From Echria macrotheca (lineage: Eukaryota; Ascomycota; Sordariomycetes; Sordariales; Schizotheciaceae), in assembly GCA_030411725.1 (NCBI GenBank), contig MU839828.1:682001-746000 (forward strand): DNA of 64,000 bases. Reading direction: 5' to 3'. The first letter of the stretch is position 1, and each line of letters starts with the position of its first letter. Positions 40,048 through 50,923 of this stretch are shown here, in pieces. The notes beneath the pieces were generated by a model, which searched no databases, was not told the origin of the DNA, and saw only the letters and a list, made by a program, of their open reading frames with translations. The position numbers and the translations under genes were made by a program.

Positions 40048-40796
40048 TTTCGTCTCAGAGTCGGTATCAAGGTGGAAGAGGGCGTTGATGTTGAGTGAAA
40101 AGCCGGGCCTGGAGGGAAAGATGGGACCAGAAAAACCCCCGCGCCAAAACCCCTCGTCTGGAGAGGTATCTTGTTATCTAATAATGGGTCCATTCGCGCC
40201 GGGTAGTCTGCCACGTCTTGTCTAGTTCTGGGTCCAACCCCGTGCTAGGGCCGTGGCGTGAAGGGATACCCGTGGCCGGGAGCGGCTTGTATCCACCTGC
40301 CAAGCCCGCCGGGTTTGGAGAACCATGCAGTCGGGTTGGCTAGCTTCCAGCACTGCAAACTAGATTCATCAGACTGTCGATCACTTTGCTGTTCTTTTGC
40401 TTCATCAGGTCTTCCCCTCCCTGCGAGCTCCTTCCTTGCACAATAGGTCCCGATCCCGTTTACCAAGACTCCGACTCGATCCAACTCGCAACGCTTCAGC
40501 CCTAGCAAACTTTCGTTCTAAAGGTTGTTTAACGGACTTTGACCCCTGGTTTTTGAGTAGCGACGTACATTTTTCAACGGATTTCATTAAGATCTGCTGC
40601 CTCGCCTTCTCATTTTCCACCATGTTTCAAATGGAAATTCATGATCACTAGGTAAGTTATATAAAGCTATAAAGTGTTTCCCGAATCTTCTGTCAGTAGG
40701 TACCTCCAGTTCTAAGTCTATAAGTAAATACAAGTCTTGAATCAGATAACCACATTTCCCTTCAGCCCCGTCAACAGCTGCGTAACCTACTGCATA
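40048..40796. other. Intergenic region upstream of the NmrA-like gene
   Basis: No gene, RNA or repeat is visible. Short frames here have no domain signature. Confidence 0.35.
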
Positions 40797-41975
40797 CTAA
40801 AGATTCTGCATGATGCCGGGATGGATGCTCTCCAGCAATGCTGTCACTTCTCCCCAGAGCTTCTCCTGGATCTGCTTCCCCTCGGCGCTCATAACCCAAT
40901 CTGAAGGCCTATTGCGAGATTTGTATCATCAGTATTGGGAATGCAACCATTATAGACGGATAATCCCCAGGAATAAGGTACGACACTTACTCGGAAATCT
41001 TTCCACTGTTCAGGTATTTCCCGTGCATCTCTTCGTCCCCCTCCGACGCGAGAACCAGCATCCGGCCTCCCTCCTCAGGGGTTAGAGCCATCACTTTCCT
41101 GAGCACAGCCAGGTATATCTTGAAGGCTTTGCTGGAACGTCGCATGATCTGGGTTGCGACGAAGCCGGGGTTGAGCACCGAGACGATGACCTTGCCCGGT
41201 TTTGGCGACTTGGTGAGCTCTTCGGCAAGCTCTCTGCTGACTAGGAGCTGGATGAGCTTCGAGAGATAGTATCTGTGAAATTCAAGGTGCGTTAGCAGGA
41301 TAGCCGGGCCGTCACGATCAATGTGGGCGACTCGGAAGCGTTGAGTTGTGTCAGGGACTCGTAAGTTGCGTACCTCTCACTCATCCGAGCCGTTTCTTTG
41401 TTGTTGAGACTGGCTAGAATGTTGTCGTTTTTCTTCTCGACGAATGGCTTGTCGGCCCACCAGTGGGTGAAAGAGCCGGTGAAGGTAAACGTAGAGGGTT
41501 TCCCTGTTGCCACGGCGGTCTCGCGCAGCTTCGGCAGCAAAAGTAGGGCCAGCATCATGTGACTGATGACGTTGATAGTGATGGAGGACTCATTGCCCTC
41601 GGCAAGTTCGAAATCGTACATGAAGATTCCCGCATTGGCCACGACGACATCTAGACGTGGGAGGGCCAACGCACGTTGGGCAAATGCCTCGACCGAGGCG
41701 TAACTGGCGAGGTCAAGCTCCCACGCTTCGGCTATGCCCTCCCGCTTGGTGGATTGGGTGATGTCCTTGACCGCAGCCTCGCCCTTCTCTTTGGACCGGA
41801 CGGCGAGGATGACCTTGGCAGCGTCAAGACGGACGAAGTGGCGGGCACCCTCGAGGCCCATGCCGACATTGGACCCAGTGACGATGATGGTCTGACCAGT
41901 GAACTTCTTGGTGGGGACGACAGGCGGATGAAACTGCCCTCGAAAATATTCGCGCACAAGTCTCGAGTTGGCCAT
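40797..41975 (-). CDS. Short-chain dehydrogenase/reductase (classical SDR)
   Basis: The exons are 41374-41975, 40991-41272 and 40797-40908, giving 331 aa. The cofactor loop TGSNVGMG (residues 33-40), VVANAGI in strand 4, the Ser of FTGSFTHW and the active-site YYLSK are all present. Tyr202 and Lys206 are assembled by the first splice, which joins ERM SER to YYLSKLIQLL. The segment VLNPGFVATQI matches the end of the Rossmann core. Without the third exon the protein would stop after KISE; the tail EPSDWVMSAEGKQIQEKLW is typical of retinol-dehydrogenase-like fungal SDRs. It is expected to oxidise or reduce a small alcohol/ketone with NAD(P)(H), possibly in secondary metabolism. Substrate unknown. 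Confidence 0.92.
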
Positions 41976-43472
41976 GCTGGATATGAGGATAGATGGGAGA
42001 TGTTCTGTTTTCTGGCGACGAATTTGGTTACGTGGTGTAAGTGGGAGCAGAACCTTCGACTTATTAATGAATCCAAGTCGGTGATCAATTGACCATTGCT
42101 ATCGACATCCATGTCAACTAGGCAACCTTTTGCCTACGAAATCCGGACGGGCTAACGCGGTCGCGTTGGTTGCCTTTCTGGATTAATGATGTATTGGCTG
42201 TGATCACCTTGGGTCGGCATTGTATCATCCCGTGGCCGAAGTGCTGGTCTGTGGATAAGAGTATCAATCGATAATTGCCCTGCGCAGGATGGACTCAGGA
42301 GCGACAAACCATTCCGCAATGCTTCGCATCACCGTCTTTGAACCTTGGAGAAATACATTTATTCTGCTTGACCCATTATTCTCACCACCTCCTCCTCCGT
42401 CAACATCCAACTCGATTTTGGCAGAGATGCACGCTCCGGTAACTCACTGTTTCGAGGATCGGAGACTTTAGGTTTTGAGAGGGCTGCACCGCCGGCAGAA
42501 CCCCTCCCGAATGCCGGCAGTTGCTTCCCGAATCCCAGCCATGCGTCTTTGTCACGCTATGGAGCCCGCCGCTTTCGCCGACAACGCCTCGAATCCTCCC
42601 TGAATCCACCCGAAATCCGACGGGTCGGCGCGCTTAGAAACATGGATTGCGCGGCCCATATGTCATTGCAAGTGCCGCCAGTCAACTTGAAGTCACCGAC
42701 TATTTGCCAGGTTTCTCGGTTTCTTTGAGCAAAGCGCACAACCCAAGTCGTTTGATCGAGATAATAAGAGAGTGCCTAGGTATTTTTATGTAGTCACTTC
42801 AACACCATACCAATCAGCCATATCAGTATTGTATAAGACCTGAATTGTATTGCGCAACGCATTGGAACGAATAACTATCAGAGAGCCAAGTGAATCATGA
42901 GGCATAGGCGTAATGAGGCAAAGCAATATCTGCGACACAAAGAGGGCTGTGGTAACAAAATATGCCATTAATCATCCCTTTGAACCCCACAGTAACTATT
43001 TTCGAGGCCTCCTATTTTAAGTGCAGGCCTCGTTACTATATCATCTAGCCTCCTAATGGTCATCGGATTGGCCATAACCAGGTCTACACTATGGGAGCTC
43101 AACTCGGCGCCTCGTTCCAAAGCATTTGAGAAGAAAGTAGCCACGCTTCGAGGTTTCTCGCCCGTCTTTTACCAGAATGTTAGTTTGTATGGTAGCCTGG
43201 CAACTTATTCAGAGTTAAAATAGAAGAGAGAAGGTTTTGGTGAGTTAATTGAGCCGACCTCGCGCGCTTCGGCTCTATCCCTCGCTTTCCGGCAGAATCC
43301 AGTTTTGTTTTTTAAGTTAGCTACACAGTATCGTAGTACTTTCAGAGCTCATCGTGCCTCACATGGTTATTCTCTTCTAGTCGCGCTTTCTCTTCCCGAT
43401 CCTGGGTCTCCGAAGACAGATGAGGCAACCGTTGCGCCTTTCCCGTGCCCGACCTACCCGACACCTAGTCAC
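41976..43472. other. Intergenic region, 1.5 kb
   Basis: Base composition is lower in GC than in the coding regions. No gene is visible, only short frames. A 60-aa minus-strand frame at 42786-42968 begins with a hydrophobic run but has no supporting context. No repeats noticed. Confidence 0.35.
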
Positions 43473-44657
43473 CTAAACGACATGACGGCTATTCGAAAAT
43501 ACAGCTGTCTCAATTACAGGCGTATGACCCAGGTCGTCCTCCATCCACGCTCTCTGCACCATCCCAGCCCCGCACAAGTCTTCTCTTCTTCCGGATATTC
43601 GCCAGGTAGACCGGCTTACAAGGTTGTCCCATTCTAGATCGTGTGGGGATCGACACGCTCCAAGGTTATGCCACCTGGTGATTTCGATGGACCAATCCTC
43701 GCCTACCATAGGCTTCCGTTGACTCCATTTTCTGGCCAGTTGTCTTAGAGGATCCGTCAAAGTAACACGTATCTGATAGTCGGTAAAACAAAAGGCGCAC
43801 GATTGAATGGCCCCGGAGCTTGGGCGGAAAGGTCTTGAGGATTCTTGGTCGCGGCAAATCTCGGAAATCATGGCGTGTCCAAGGTGACGGCACACCAGGG
43901 AGTCTCGGAACCGGTCGATAAAAGCCCTTAGTGATTGCAAGTTTCCCCTTTCCTTGCCCCTCGAAAACACCATAGTACCATGGACATAGAGGTTATTGTG
44001 GATGATCTTGGCCGTCCAAAAATCCGTGATCGTGACACCAAAGGCCTGGCGGACGCGGGGGTTCGCCTGCTCAATGTCCCCTGCACGCAGGCCGTGAAGA
44101 GGCCCGTAGAGATGGCGGTTCATGACAAGCCGGGCCCAGGTATAGGTGAGGTCATACCGAAAGGGCAACACACACTTGCTCATGACGTTCATTCTGTCAG
44201 GACAATCCCACGAGCATGGCCCGCAGTAGACCTTGAACCAGCCCCATTTTCGCACCGTCAGGCGCCATGAATGGAGGCAGACGCAGGCGTGGCAAAAGTA
44301 GAGGCTTGGGATGTCTTGCTCGAGCCACTGAAGCAGTCTTGCTTTGGCGGAGGCAGATAGCTGGGCCGATTTTGGGAAGTGCTTGACGAAGAACTGGCGG
44401 CAGGTTAGGGCGAACGCAATGACCGATTCTGGCTGAAGGTGCTCCAGGATCATGTCAACGAGCTCGGTAGGAATCTTGAAGATACACCCCTCTTGAGCTG
44501 GTAGCCTCCGATGATATCTCGGAAGAAGATATCCAAGCCACCGAAAAATGCGATCCATTTTTCTGTCGAGAAGTGATTCATTCAAGCACCGGATGTTGTA
44601 GGTGTTAAGAGTGTCGAAAGAGAATATCTTGAAATTCTGACTTCTTATATGCGGCAC
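43473..44657 (-). CDS. F-box protein
   Basis: This is a single exon of 394 aa. An F-box-like helix bundle lies at about residues 60-95 (FKIPTELVDMILEHLQPESVIAFALTCRQFF split over two helices). Such domains bind Skp1 and recruit targets to SCF ubiquitin ligases. The middle is rich in paired cysteines (FCHACVCLHSW, CGPCSWDC, CAFCF), a pattern seen in many fungal F-box proteins of this type and perhaps zinc-binding. There is no LRR or WD40 domain, so the target-binding part is not of a recognised class. Residue 34 (MDRIFRWL, ATG at 44556-44558) is an alternative start, better placed than the first. Function beyond the F-box is unknown. Confidence 0.8.
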   Translation of the reverse strand: MPHIRSQNFKIFSFDTLNTYNIRCLNESLLDRKMDRIFRWLGYLLPRYHRRLPAQEGCIFKIPTELVDMILEHLQPESVIAFALTCRQFFVKHFPKSAQLSASAKARLLQWLEQDIPSLYFCHACVCLHSWRLTVRKWGWFKVYCGPCSWDCPDRMNVMSKCVLPFRYDLTYTWARLVMNRHLYGPLHGLRAGDIEQANPRVRQAFGVTITDFWTAKIIHNNLYVHGTMVFSRGKERGNLQSLRAFIDRFRDSLVCRHLGHAMISEICRDQESSRPFRPSSGAIQSCAFCFTDYQIRVTLTDPLRQLARKWSQRKPMVGEDWSIEITRWHNLGACRSPHDLEWDNLVSRSTWRISGRREDLCGAGMVQRAWMEDDLGHTPVIETAVFSNSRHVV

Positions 44658-45252
44658 AGATAGGTACCTAGCTAAAGCGGCGCTGCGGAGGTGCAGATGG
44701 CTACTGTAGCCTACTGCTGGAATCTGGCGATTCCGGCTATTTCAGACCCTGATTAGGTACGTACCGACCTCGTAACCCAGGATCTGACATGTGGTTGCAA
44801 GTATATAGGGAGGGAGGTTCAGATCCTCAGAGTCGGCCGATGAGACAGCACTTTTACCTCATTGTGCCAAGACCTCGATTTCCATCAGAATATGTATGGA
44901 AATCCGTGGCTGTTGTCAGAATCTGAGTACTGCCAGTGTGACGATGTGGCTACAGGGAGGTAGGCGCCGCACCCTCTGCCCCCCTATGACACCGAATCCG
45001 GTCCCAGCGCCGAGAAGGACGACGAGGGCAGTCCGACACGGCTACGAACTCCTTCAGCAGCGTGCCGGATCAGAGCTTGCAGAGTGAAAGACGCACATTC
45101 CACGCTTTCCTGGTCGGAAGCACTCAGTTAAACACCATGCCTTAGTCTACACATGATGCGTAGCCTCGATCGAGATTGCACTACATGGATATCTAGTATG
45201 GTTCCCTCGCAAGCCGACAGGCCAGTCGGTTCCGCCAGTGATATCGTTAGCA
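44658..45252. other. Intergenic region
   Basis: No supportable gene, RNA or repeat is visible. Presumed promoter of the F-box gene, plus the 3' region of the 2EXR gene. Confidence 0.35.
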
Positions 45253-46536
45253 TCAATACATCAACGGGCTCTCCGTGCTTTCTGAGCTTTCCGGGCTTTC
45301 CCAGCCTTTCGGGGTTTTTGCTAGTCTACCAATACGCCAGAAGAACAGCCCGTTGAACCGTAGGGTATTCCACCTCGGCCCAGCTGGATCTTGCTCCTCC
45401 CTCTCATCATCACTGGACGACCAAGACTCCCGGCCCTTCACGGGCCTCTTCTCTTTCCCCCGATCCGCCCACAGCAGTCGCGGTATGCCCTGATAATGGT
45501 AAACCCTCCGCGCCGCCACGGCGCCGTTACCGCAGTAGTGAGGCTGATGGTCCCACACAACGTGGGGGCCGAGGCCCACGTGGTTCCCGTGTGAAAAGGG
45601 GTGGGAAACAAGGTTAATGTCGTTCTGTATAGCCTCGAACCGCTTCTGATCATCCGAGAGACGGTATTGGCGGGTTAGGACGTCGGTGGGGGAACTGAGG
45701 GCGTAGCCACCCGCCCACCAGACGTGCGGAGTGTTATCTATATCCCGGGGAGTGGGTTCGAAGCCGTACTTGAGGCTTGCGTAGTAAGCGGGAGGCTGGG
45801 AAGGCGTGGGAAACGGCGTGGGAAAGGGTGAGACGGCAGCGTGTCGGAGCACGAGGGGCGGTAACTCAGGCTCGTCCCGGTTCTTACGGGCACGAAACTC
45901 AGCGGCGTGGAAGCTCGTCATGTCTTCGAAAACAGGACCAGAGGCGAAGTCGAGGCGGTGGGCCATTGGGTTCGGCCGCGCAGTCAGGGGCGGGAGGACG
46001 AGGAGGGTGAGCTGCGTAAGAGTAGTGGGATCTGTATAGTCGAAGTACCGGGCGATCGAGCGCATGAAGTCCCACGAGAATGGATGGAAGGATGGGCCAC
46101 ATGTGGGGTCGCGTGGATGAGAGCTCCCCCTGCTTGGTATCTCATACTCAGACTGGTAGAACGATATGTCGTCGAGGAAGACAGCCAGCCGGGGCGGCGC
46201 CGCCTTCCAGTTGAATTCGGCTTCCGGTTGGTCGTAGAGGTTTGAGTCAATGATACTGTCGGGAAAAAAGATGTGCAGCATCAAGTGGTCATAGTCGCGG
46301 TTGATGTAGAGGCGTGGGTGAAAAGAGAGGTTGTAGTACTTCAGGCCAACTTGGCGCGAGTTGGCGCACGCGTGGAGAATGGGCGGCACCCTCAATGTCT
46401 GGTGGGTTATTGGCGAAAGATGGCCGAGGCCAGGAAGGATTGGGACGATACGTTCGACAGCAGAGGCGCACTCCCAAATCATGAGCTGTATCTCGCTGGG
46501 AAGGCGGGGGAACAGATGGAATTCTGAGCCAGCCAT
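45253..46536 (-). CDS. 2EXR-domain protein
   Basis: This is a single exon. Starting at 46536 gives 427 aa, while an upstream in-frame ATG at 46602 would add 22 hydrophobic residues with no family support. The N-terminus FHLFPRLPSEIQLMIWE is the 2EXR signature, a fungal-specific motif with a degenerate F-box-like helix. The next segment, RVPPILHACANSRQVGLKYY, is also typical. The remainder holds a conserved-looking globular region up to YALSSPTDVL. After that comes a low-complexity tail rich in Ser/Glu (SWSSSDDEREEQD, SPESSESTESP). 2EXR proteins are expanded in many ascomycetes and none has a firm biochemical role. It is divergent from the membrane-protein gene at 47325. Confidence 0.82.
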   Translation of the reverse strand: MAGSEFHLFPRLPSEIQLMIWECASAVERIVPILPGLGHLSPITHQTLRVPPILHACANSRQVGLKYYNLSFHPRLYINRDYDHLMLHIFFPDSIIDSNLYDQPEAEFNWKAAPPRLAVFLDDISFYQSEYEIPSRGSSHPRDPTCGPSFHPFSWDFMRSIARYFDYTDPTTLTQLTLLVLPPLTARPNPMAHRLDFASGPVFEDMTSFHAAEFRARKNRDEPELPPLVLRHAAVSPFPTPFPTPSQPPAYYASLKYGFEPTPRDIDNTPHVWWAGGYALSSPTDVLTRQYRLSDDQKRFEAIQNDINLVSHPFSHGNHVGLGPHVVWDHQPHYCGNGAVAARRVYHYQGIPRLLWADRGKEKRPVKGRESWSSSDDEREEQDPAGPRWNTLRFNGLFFWRIGRLAKTPKGWESPESSESTESPLMY

Positions 46537-47324
46537 GTTGAGGTTGGAAGGTCTTTTGGTTGAGAGGAAGATTTGAAGAAGGAAAGAGCTGGTCACAAGC
46601 AAAGGAGGTGCGGTTGTGACGTTTTATCTTCTATGCGGGGTTGGAGATGTCGTCCAATCCATCGTGTCAAAGAGCCAATTGGATGCGTGCCTGTCTCCGC
46701 GGGAAGGAACAAGGCATCCATGATCCATGGATGCCTGGAGAAGGGACTTAATATCACGATGCAACAAAAAAGGCACTCACTCCATTTATTAGACTCTAAC
46801 GAGCTTTCATCATTCCTGTACACTCCTGTTCAAACACCATTCTGTTTAAGATTGACCACAGTAACCGGGCAGACGTTCCAACCATGATGTGATCAACCAG
46901 AGAGGCTGTATACATGTATGTACCTTCACAGCGGGTCGATCCTCCACGTTGGACGATGGCTGGGGGTCCCGCCAACCACCATCATTTGCACCAACTGTTG
47001 CTGTCCCTTCTCAGCTCAGAATTCGAGTTTGTGGCTTTGACGTGGCAGTACATACTGCGGGGACACGTTAAGCGCCCGGAGGGAGGTCCAGCCAATCTCC
47101 TGTCGAGATGTACGCCACTGGAGAGTTTTTGCGCAGCTGTGTATTTTCCACTCTGTCCAATACATAACCGCTAGAGCCCGGTCAGACGTGACAGCTGTGT
47201 CTTCAGGACCGGCGACGGCCTATATCTCTCAATCACGGAATCTGATGACTGCCATTTCTCAACCTCGGTCCGCTCGTGCCTCCGCCGCGAGCCTATGTTC
47301 AATTCCAACCGATAGACAAGGAAG
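46537..47324. promoter_or_regulatory. Shared divergent promoter region, 2EXR gene / membrane-protein gene
   Basis: Two genes start head to head about 0.8 kb apart. No gene, RNA or strong repeat lies between them. A GGATGCCT-type palindrome (ATCCATGGAT) is at about 46722-46731. Confidence 0.35.
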
Positions 47325-48746
47325 ATGTCGACCGCCGAAACGCTGATCAACACCACATCTGCAGCCAGTCAGGACTTGGTCGGATGGGTGTCTCCGGACG
47401 CGCGACGAAACACATGGGATATCATCTTCAGCTGCCTGACCGTCTTCATCATCTGCTCATGGAAATGCGTTCATCTAAACGTTCCAACTGAGGCGGAAAG
47501 TCGTGGTGAATGGCACAAAATCAAGGTCAGGGGGAAGAAGGGTTGGCAACTTCCAATTTTTCCCAAGAAACCGCTACTTCGGAAATGGGGCCGGAAGTTG
47601 ATGTGGATGCTCATCATGTGCATTGCCCCGGAGATAGGGGTCGCCGTGGCTTTCACGCAGTGGAAGAAAGCACGTGAGGACGCCCGCGAGCATGGCTGTT
47701 CGCAACAATTCGCTTTCCTAGTGAACATGGGAGGGCTTGTTTGTCGGACAGTTCGGCCGCAACCGGGGGAGGGACCCACTACAACAGGTGTTGACTTGCT
47801 GGTCATTGCTCGCGACCGGAGGATAGACACGTCCATCGCAGCGAAGGAAATACGTTAGTAAAACCCTCCTCCTTGCATATCCCGCAACTCCCTGACTCCG
47901 AGGTGGACGAACGGACTAGATATACGCGATTTAAGCCGGTGCAACATAGCATACATTCCTACCGACGATGAAATCAGTGACCGGAGCAAATCCGATAACT
48001 TCACCAAGCTCTTCGCAATCGCGCAGTCAGGTTGGCTCATTGTTTCCAGCATTGCGCGCGTTTCTCAAGGATATGCCATTACCGAGCTCGAGCTCTCCAC
48101 CATGGCTTTTATCCTTTGCGCCATCATTATGTACGCCTTTTGGTGGAACAAACCGTTCGCCATCGAGAAGAGATATACCATAGTCCATATGCTGGAGCCC
48201 GACCAAAGCGTGGATGAGCGCGCTGAGACACTTCCAACGGACCTTTCCCCACGTGAATGCCGACACTTGGATGACGACACTCGTGAGCCTGACCTATCCT
48301 TCGATGACTTCGTTGACCTGGTCATGGGCCAGGATATTGCAACTAAAGCTGCTTTCGAGCAGGGCTTACCTACCGTGGTCCTGTATATTATCGGGATGGC
48401 GTTCTCGGCTGTTCATTTCGCCGCCTGGAATTGGAAATTCCCGTCTGACCTCGTGCGTACACTGTGGAGGGCAGCGACAGCGGTTGCGTTCGGCGCATCT
48501 TTTTATCCCTTTATGCAACTTCTCTGGTTGTGGGAGTTTGAAACTTCGGATGATCCAGGCGTTCTCCGCTCGTTTTGCGACGATTTCTTCGTCTTTTTCG
48601 GGATCGCAGCCACCTTTACGGTACTGGCCATATACGTCGCTGCTCGGCTCACAATTCTCGGTCTCTCGCTCTACTGCTTCACAGCCATGCCAGCAAGTGC
48701 GTATGAAAAGGTCGAGTGGACTGGCTGGATTCCTCACTTTTCTTGA
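47325..48746 (+). CDS. Fungal integral membrane protein (uncharacterised family)
   Basis: The exons are 47325-47853 and 47950-48746, giving 441 aa. The N-terminus matches a large uncharacterised fungal family: GWVSPDARRNTWDIIFSCLTVF, then WKCVHLNVP, a basic cytosolic loop and an EIGVAVAF membrane segment. The splice connects the first half to the second conserved half (QSGWLIVSSIARVSQG, ITELELSTMAFILCAIIMYAFWWNKPF). It ends WTGWIPHFS, again typical. At least seven hydrophobic segments are visible. Without the intron the frame stops at 47858. Members of this family are common in Pezizomycotina genomes and have no established function. Confidence 0.85.
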
Positions 48747-49725
48747 TGTATGGGCAGAAACCATGTGGCTGGCTGGGAGAGATATGTCACCTTGCTATGT
48801 ACTTTTTCAATGAATCTCTTTTCAATAGCATTTTTGAATCTGTACTATATCTATACCAAAGGGTCAAGCTCTTTGTTAGGTAGTGCAGCAGCGGTTGCAT
48901 ATGTACAATACATAAGATAGGTAGGTACCCAATAGTTGCCTATAGAGCAAGTATCGTGACTTAGCCTTTTAGTGTACGGCGACAAAACCCGGAATACAGT
49001 CCTCTTCAACCCTTTCTAGAATCTGGCTGCCCAACTCAAATTCCGAGAGGAACACAGCAGGCCGTTCTTCGTCATTTGATCGCTTCCACCAACATCACAC
49101 ACCATCGGATTACCTGTGTCTTGCCACCTTCTACGAGCTCAAGCCAAGAGTTCCAGTTGACACAGCACTCGCACATCTGAACGGCCACAAAACAGAGAAT
49201 CAAGATAATCATTGTATTGTCATTGTACTGAGGAAGATGGTGTGAAAAGACTTAAGGCAGCTCCGCACTCCTGGTGCATGATCACCGTACATGAGAGGAC
49301 AAGGGATTCAGTGTTTGCCAGGTGTATTTGGAGGGCTCCTCCCCCTGGTTCAACAGTCTTATCATATTCAATCGAGTAATTCAAGACCCTTGACGTAGTG
49401 GTCGGCAGCTTAGGGTTTGTCTATTCCGTGCAAAGACCCCAGATGAACTCACCACCTCCTGACGGCCCGGCCACAGCTGGCCTCATCGTTGCTAACGGAA
49501 AGGAAGTGGCCCCCACCAGTCTCAAAAGCTCCAACCTCCCATTTTCCTTCAAAGTTCTCCCACTTCCGACGAGGCTTGCATACACTTTCCATTCTCCTCC
49601 TTCGCAGCCAATCCCACTCCAATTGCTGCGCCGACAACACCAGCATCCAATCTCTTGTCACGCTTTCTGGCGCATGCGCAATTTCTCATCGTTCCATTCG
49701 GCGGGCTCTCGGCAGCCTGGACAAA
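48747..49725. other. Intergenic region
   Basis: No supportable gene lies before 49726. A frame starting at 49398 overlaps the following gene's upstream region in another phase and has no domain signature. No repeats noticed. Confidence 0.35.
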
Positions 49726-50352
49726 ATGGCGACACTCAACCCTCTTGACGACATCGTACACTCTAGCGGAGATGACATGGCCACCGGAGCGCAGGACCCC
49801 GAAACTACCAGCACGCCTAGCAAGGACGTTATCGTAGAGGTCACGGACAGCGCGTACTACGCCATTCACAGATACTTCGTCGAATTGCTCGTCCTAAGCA
49901 AAGATTTCGAAACCACCTCAGCCGCTGGTCTTCCCCCCGAGTTTGAGGATGCATTGCGGATTTTTCAGGAAGCGGGCAAACCGTTTACCTCGTCACGATT
50001 CCGATACCACGACGAAATCTGTCAGGTTCTTGCCAGGCACAGTGATGTACGACAAGATGTCTGGTTCTTCCTCGACCAGCTTACCCGCGCTCTGCACCAG
50101 GTATACGACCTCGTCAATGCCTCCTCAATCTATGGGCTTGAAGAGACAAAGCGAAGGGCTGAGATCGCCCGACGACGACTCGTGCGGATGCTTGGCGATG
50201 AACCACCATACGATGGCCACAACGATTACAGAGACACGGAACCCGATTCACAAAATGCCGAGCCCACGTTTGACGATACGCTGGCCGCGGTACATAACCA
50301 CGTGATGGGTCTGGGGCAGGCCCTTTGGGTGGCGGACTACTTCAATGATTGA
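49726..50352 (+). CDS. Small orphan protein, helical, function unknown
   Basis: This is a single exon of 208 aa from the first ATG after a long open but low-quality upstream stretch. The N-terminal 30 residues are acidic and Ser/Thr-rich. The rest is predicted-looking amphipathic helices (YAIHRYFVELLVLSK, FEDALRIFQEAGKPF, VWFFLDQLTRALHQVYDLVNA, RRAEIARRRLVRMLG). An acidic tail follows, including DTEPDSQNAEPTFDD. No signal peptide or membrane segment is present. I do not recognise a family. Steady codon usage over 208 codons supports a real gene. Confidence 0.55.
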   Translation: MATLNPLDDIVHSSGDDMATGAQDPETTSTPSKDVIVEVTDSAYYAIHRYFVELLVLSKDFETTSAAGLPPEFEDALRIFQEAGKPFTSSRFRYHDEICQVLARHSDVRQDVWFFLDQLTRALHQVYDLVNASSIYGLEETKRRAEIARRRLVRMLGDEPPYDGHNDYRDTEPDSQNAEPTFDDTLAAVHNHVMGLGQALWVADYFND

Positions 50353-50923
50353 TTGTCGGTAAATCGAGACGAGTCCTTGTTCCTCAACGGCGCTTGCCAA
50401 TACTGAACTATGTATTCTCAAAGTCGTGCGGCGGCGAATGAGACGTCCGTTAAGTTGTTGTATAAGGGTACATAGCTGGACGATTTCAATTATAGAAGTT
50501 GGCAGAGGTATTTTTCCACTCTGGGTGAGGTTCTACGGTACCGGGATAGCGGATTTCAGATCATCGCGGTATTGAATTTTGGCGGGTTTCATGGAGCCAA
50601 GCAAATTATGGCGACACCCCAACAAGGCAGATTCAGTGGCATTGCAAGTTTGCAACGACGCCCAGTCATCGGCGGAACTGTCCTAAAATGTTAGTAGTTG
50701 TTAGTGCACAGTCTCGGTTTTGTTGTTGCACGGGCTGATTTAAGTGGCTGAGCCTTCACGCTACGCGCCCTGTCTGGGCAACCTGCAGATTTCGATTCTG
50801 CTCCCTCTCACCGCCACTGATGGTTGACGCTTCACCTACACCAATACCATCCGTGGCCCCCCCTCCCCCCTCCCCCCTTCCAAACGGCGCCCACAACAAC
50901 CAGGCTTCTCTAGACGATTACCT
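50353..50923. other. Intergenic region upstream of the SNF2-family gene
   Basis: No gene is visible. A C-rich stretch (CCCCCCCTCCCCCCTCCCC) lies at about 50858-50877. A frame in another phase starts at 50820 and overlaps the SNF2 gene without domain support. Confidence 0.35.

Noticed and set aside
42786..42968. 60-aa frame with a hydrophobic N-terminus
   Set aside because: It could pass for a small secreted protein, but it has no cysteine pattern, no intron and no promoter context. Too short to support.
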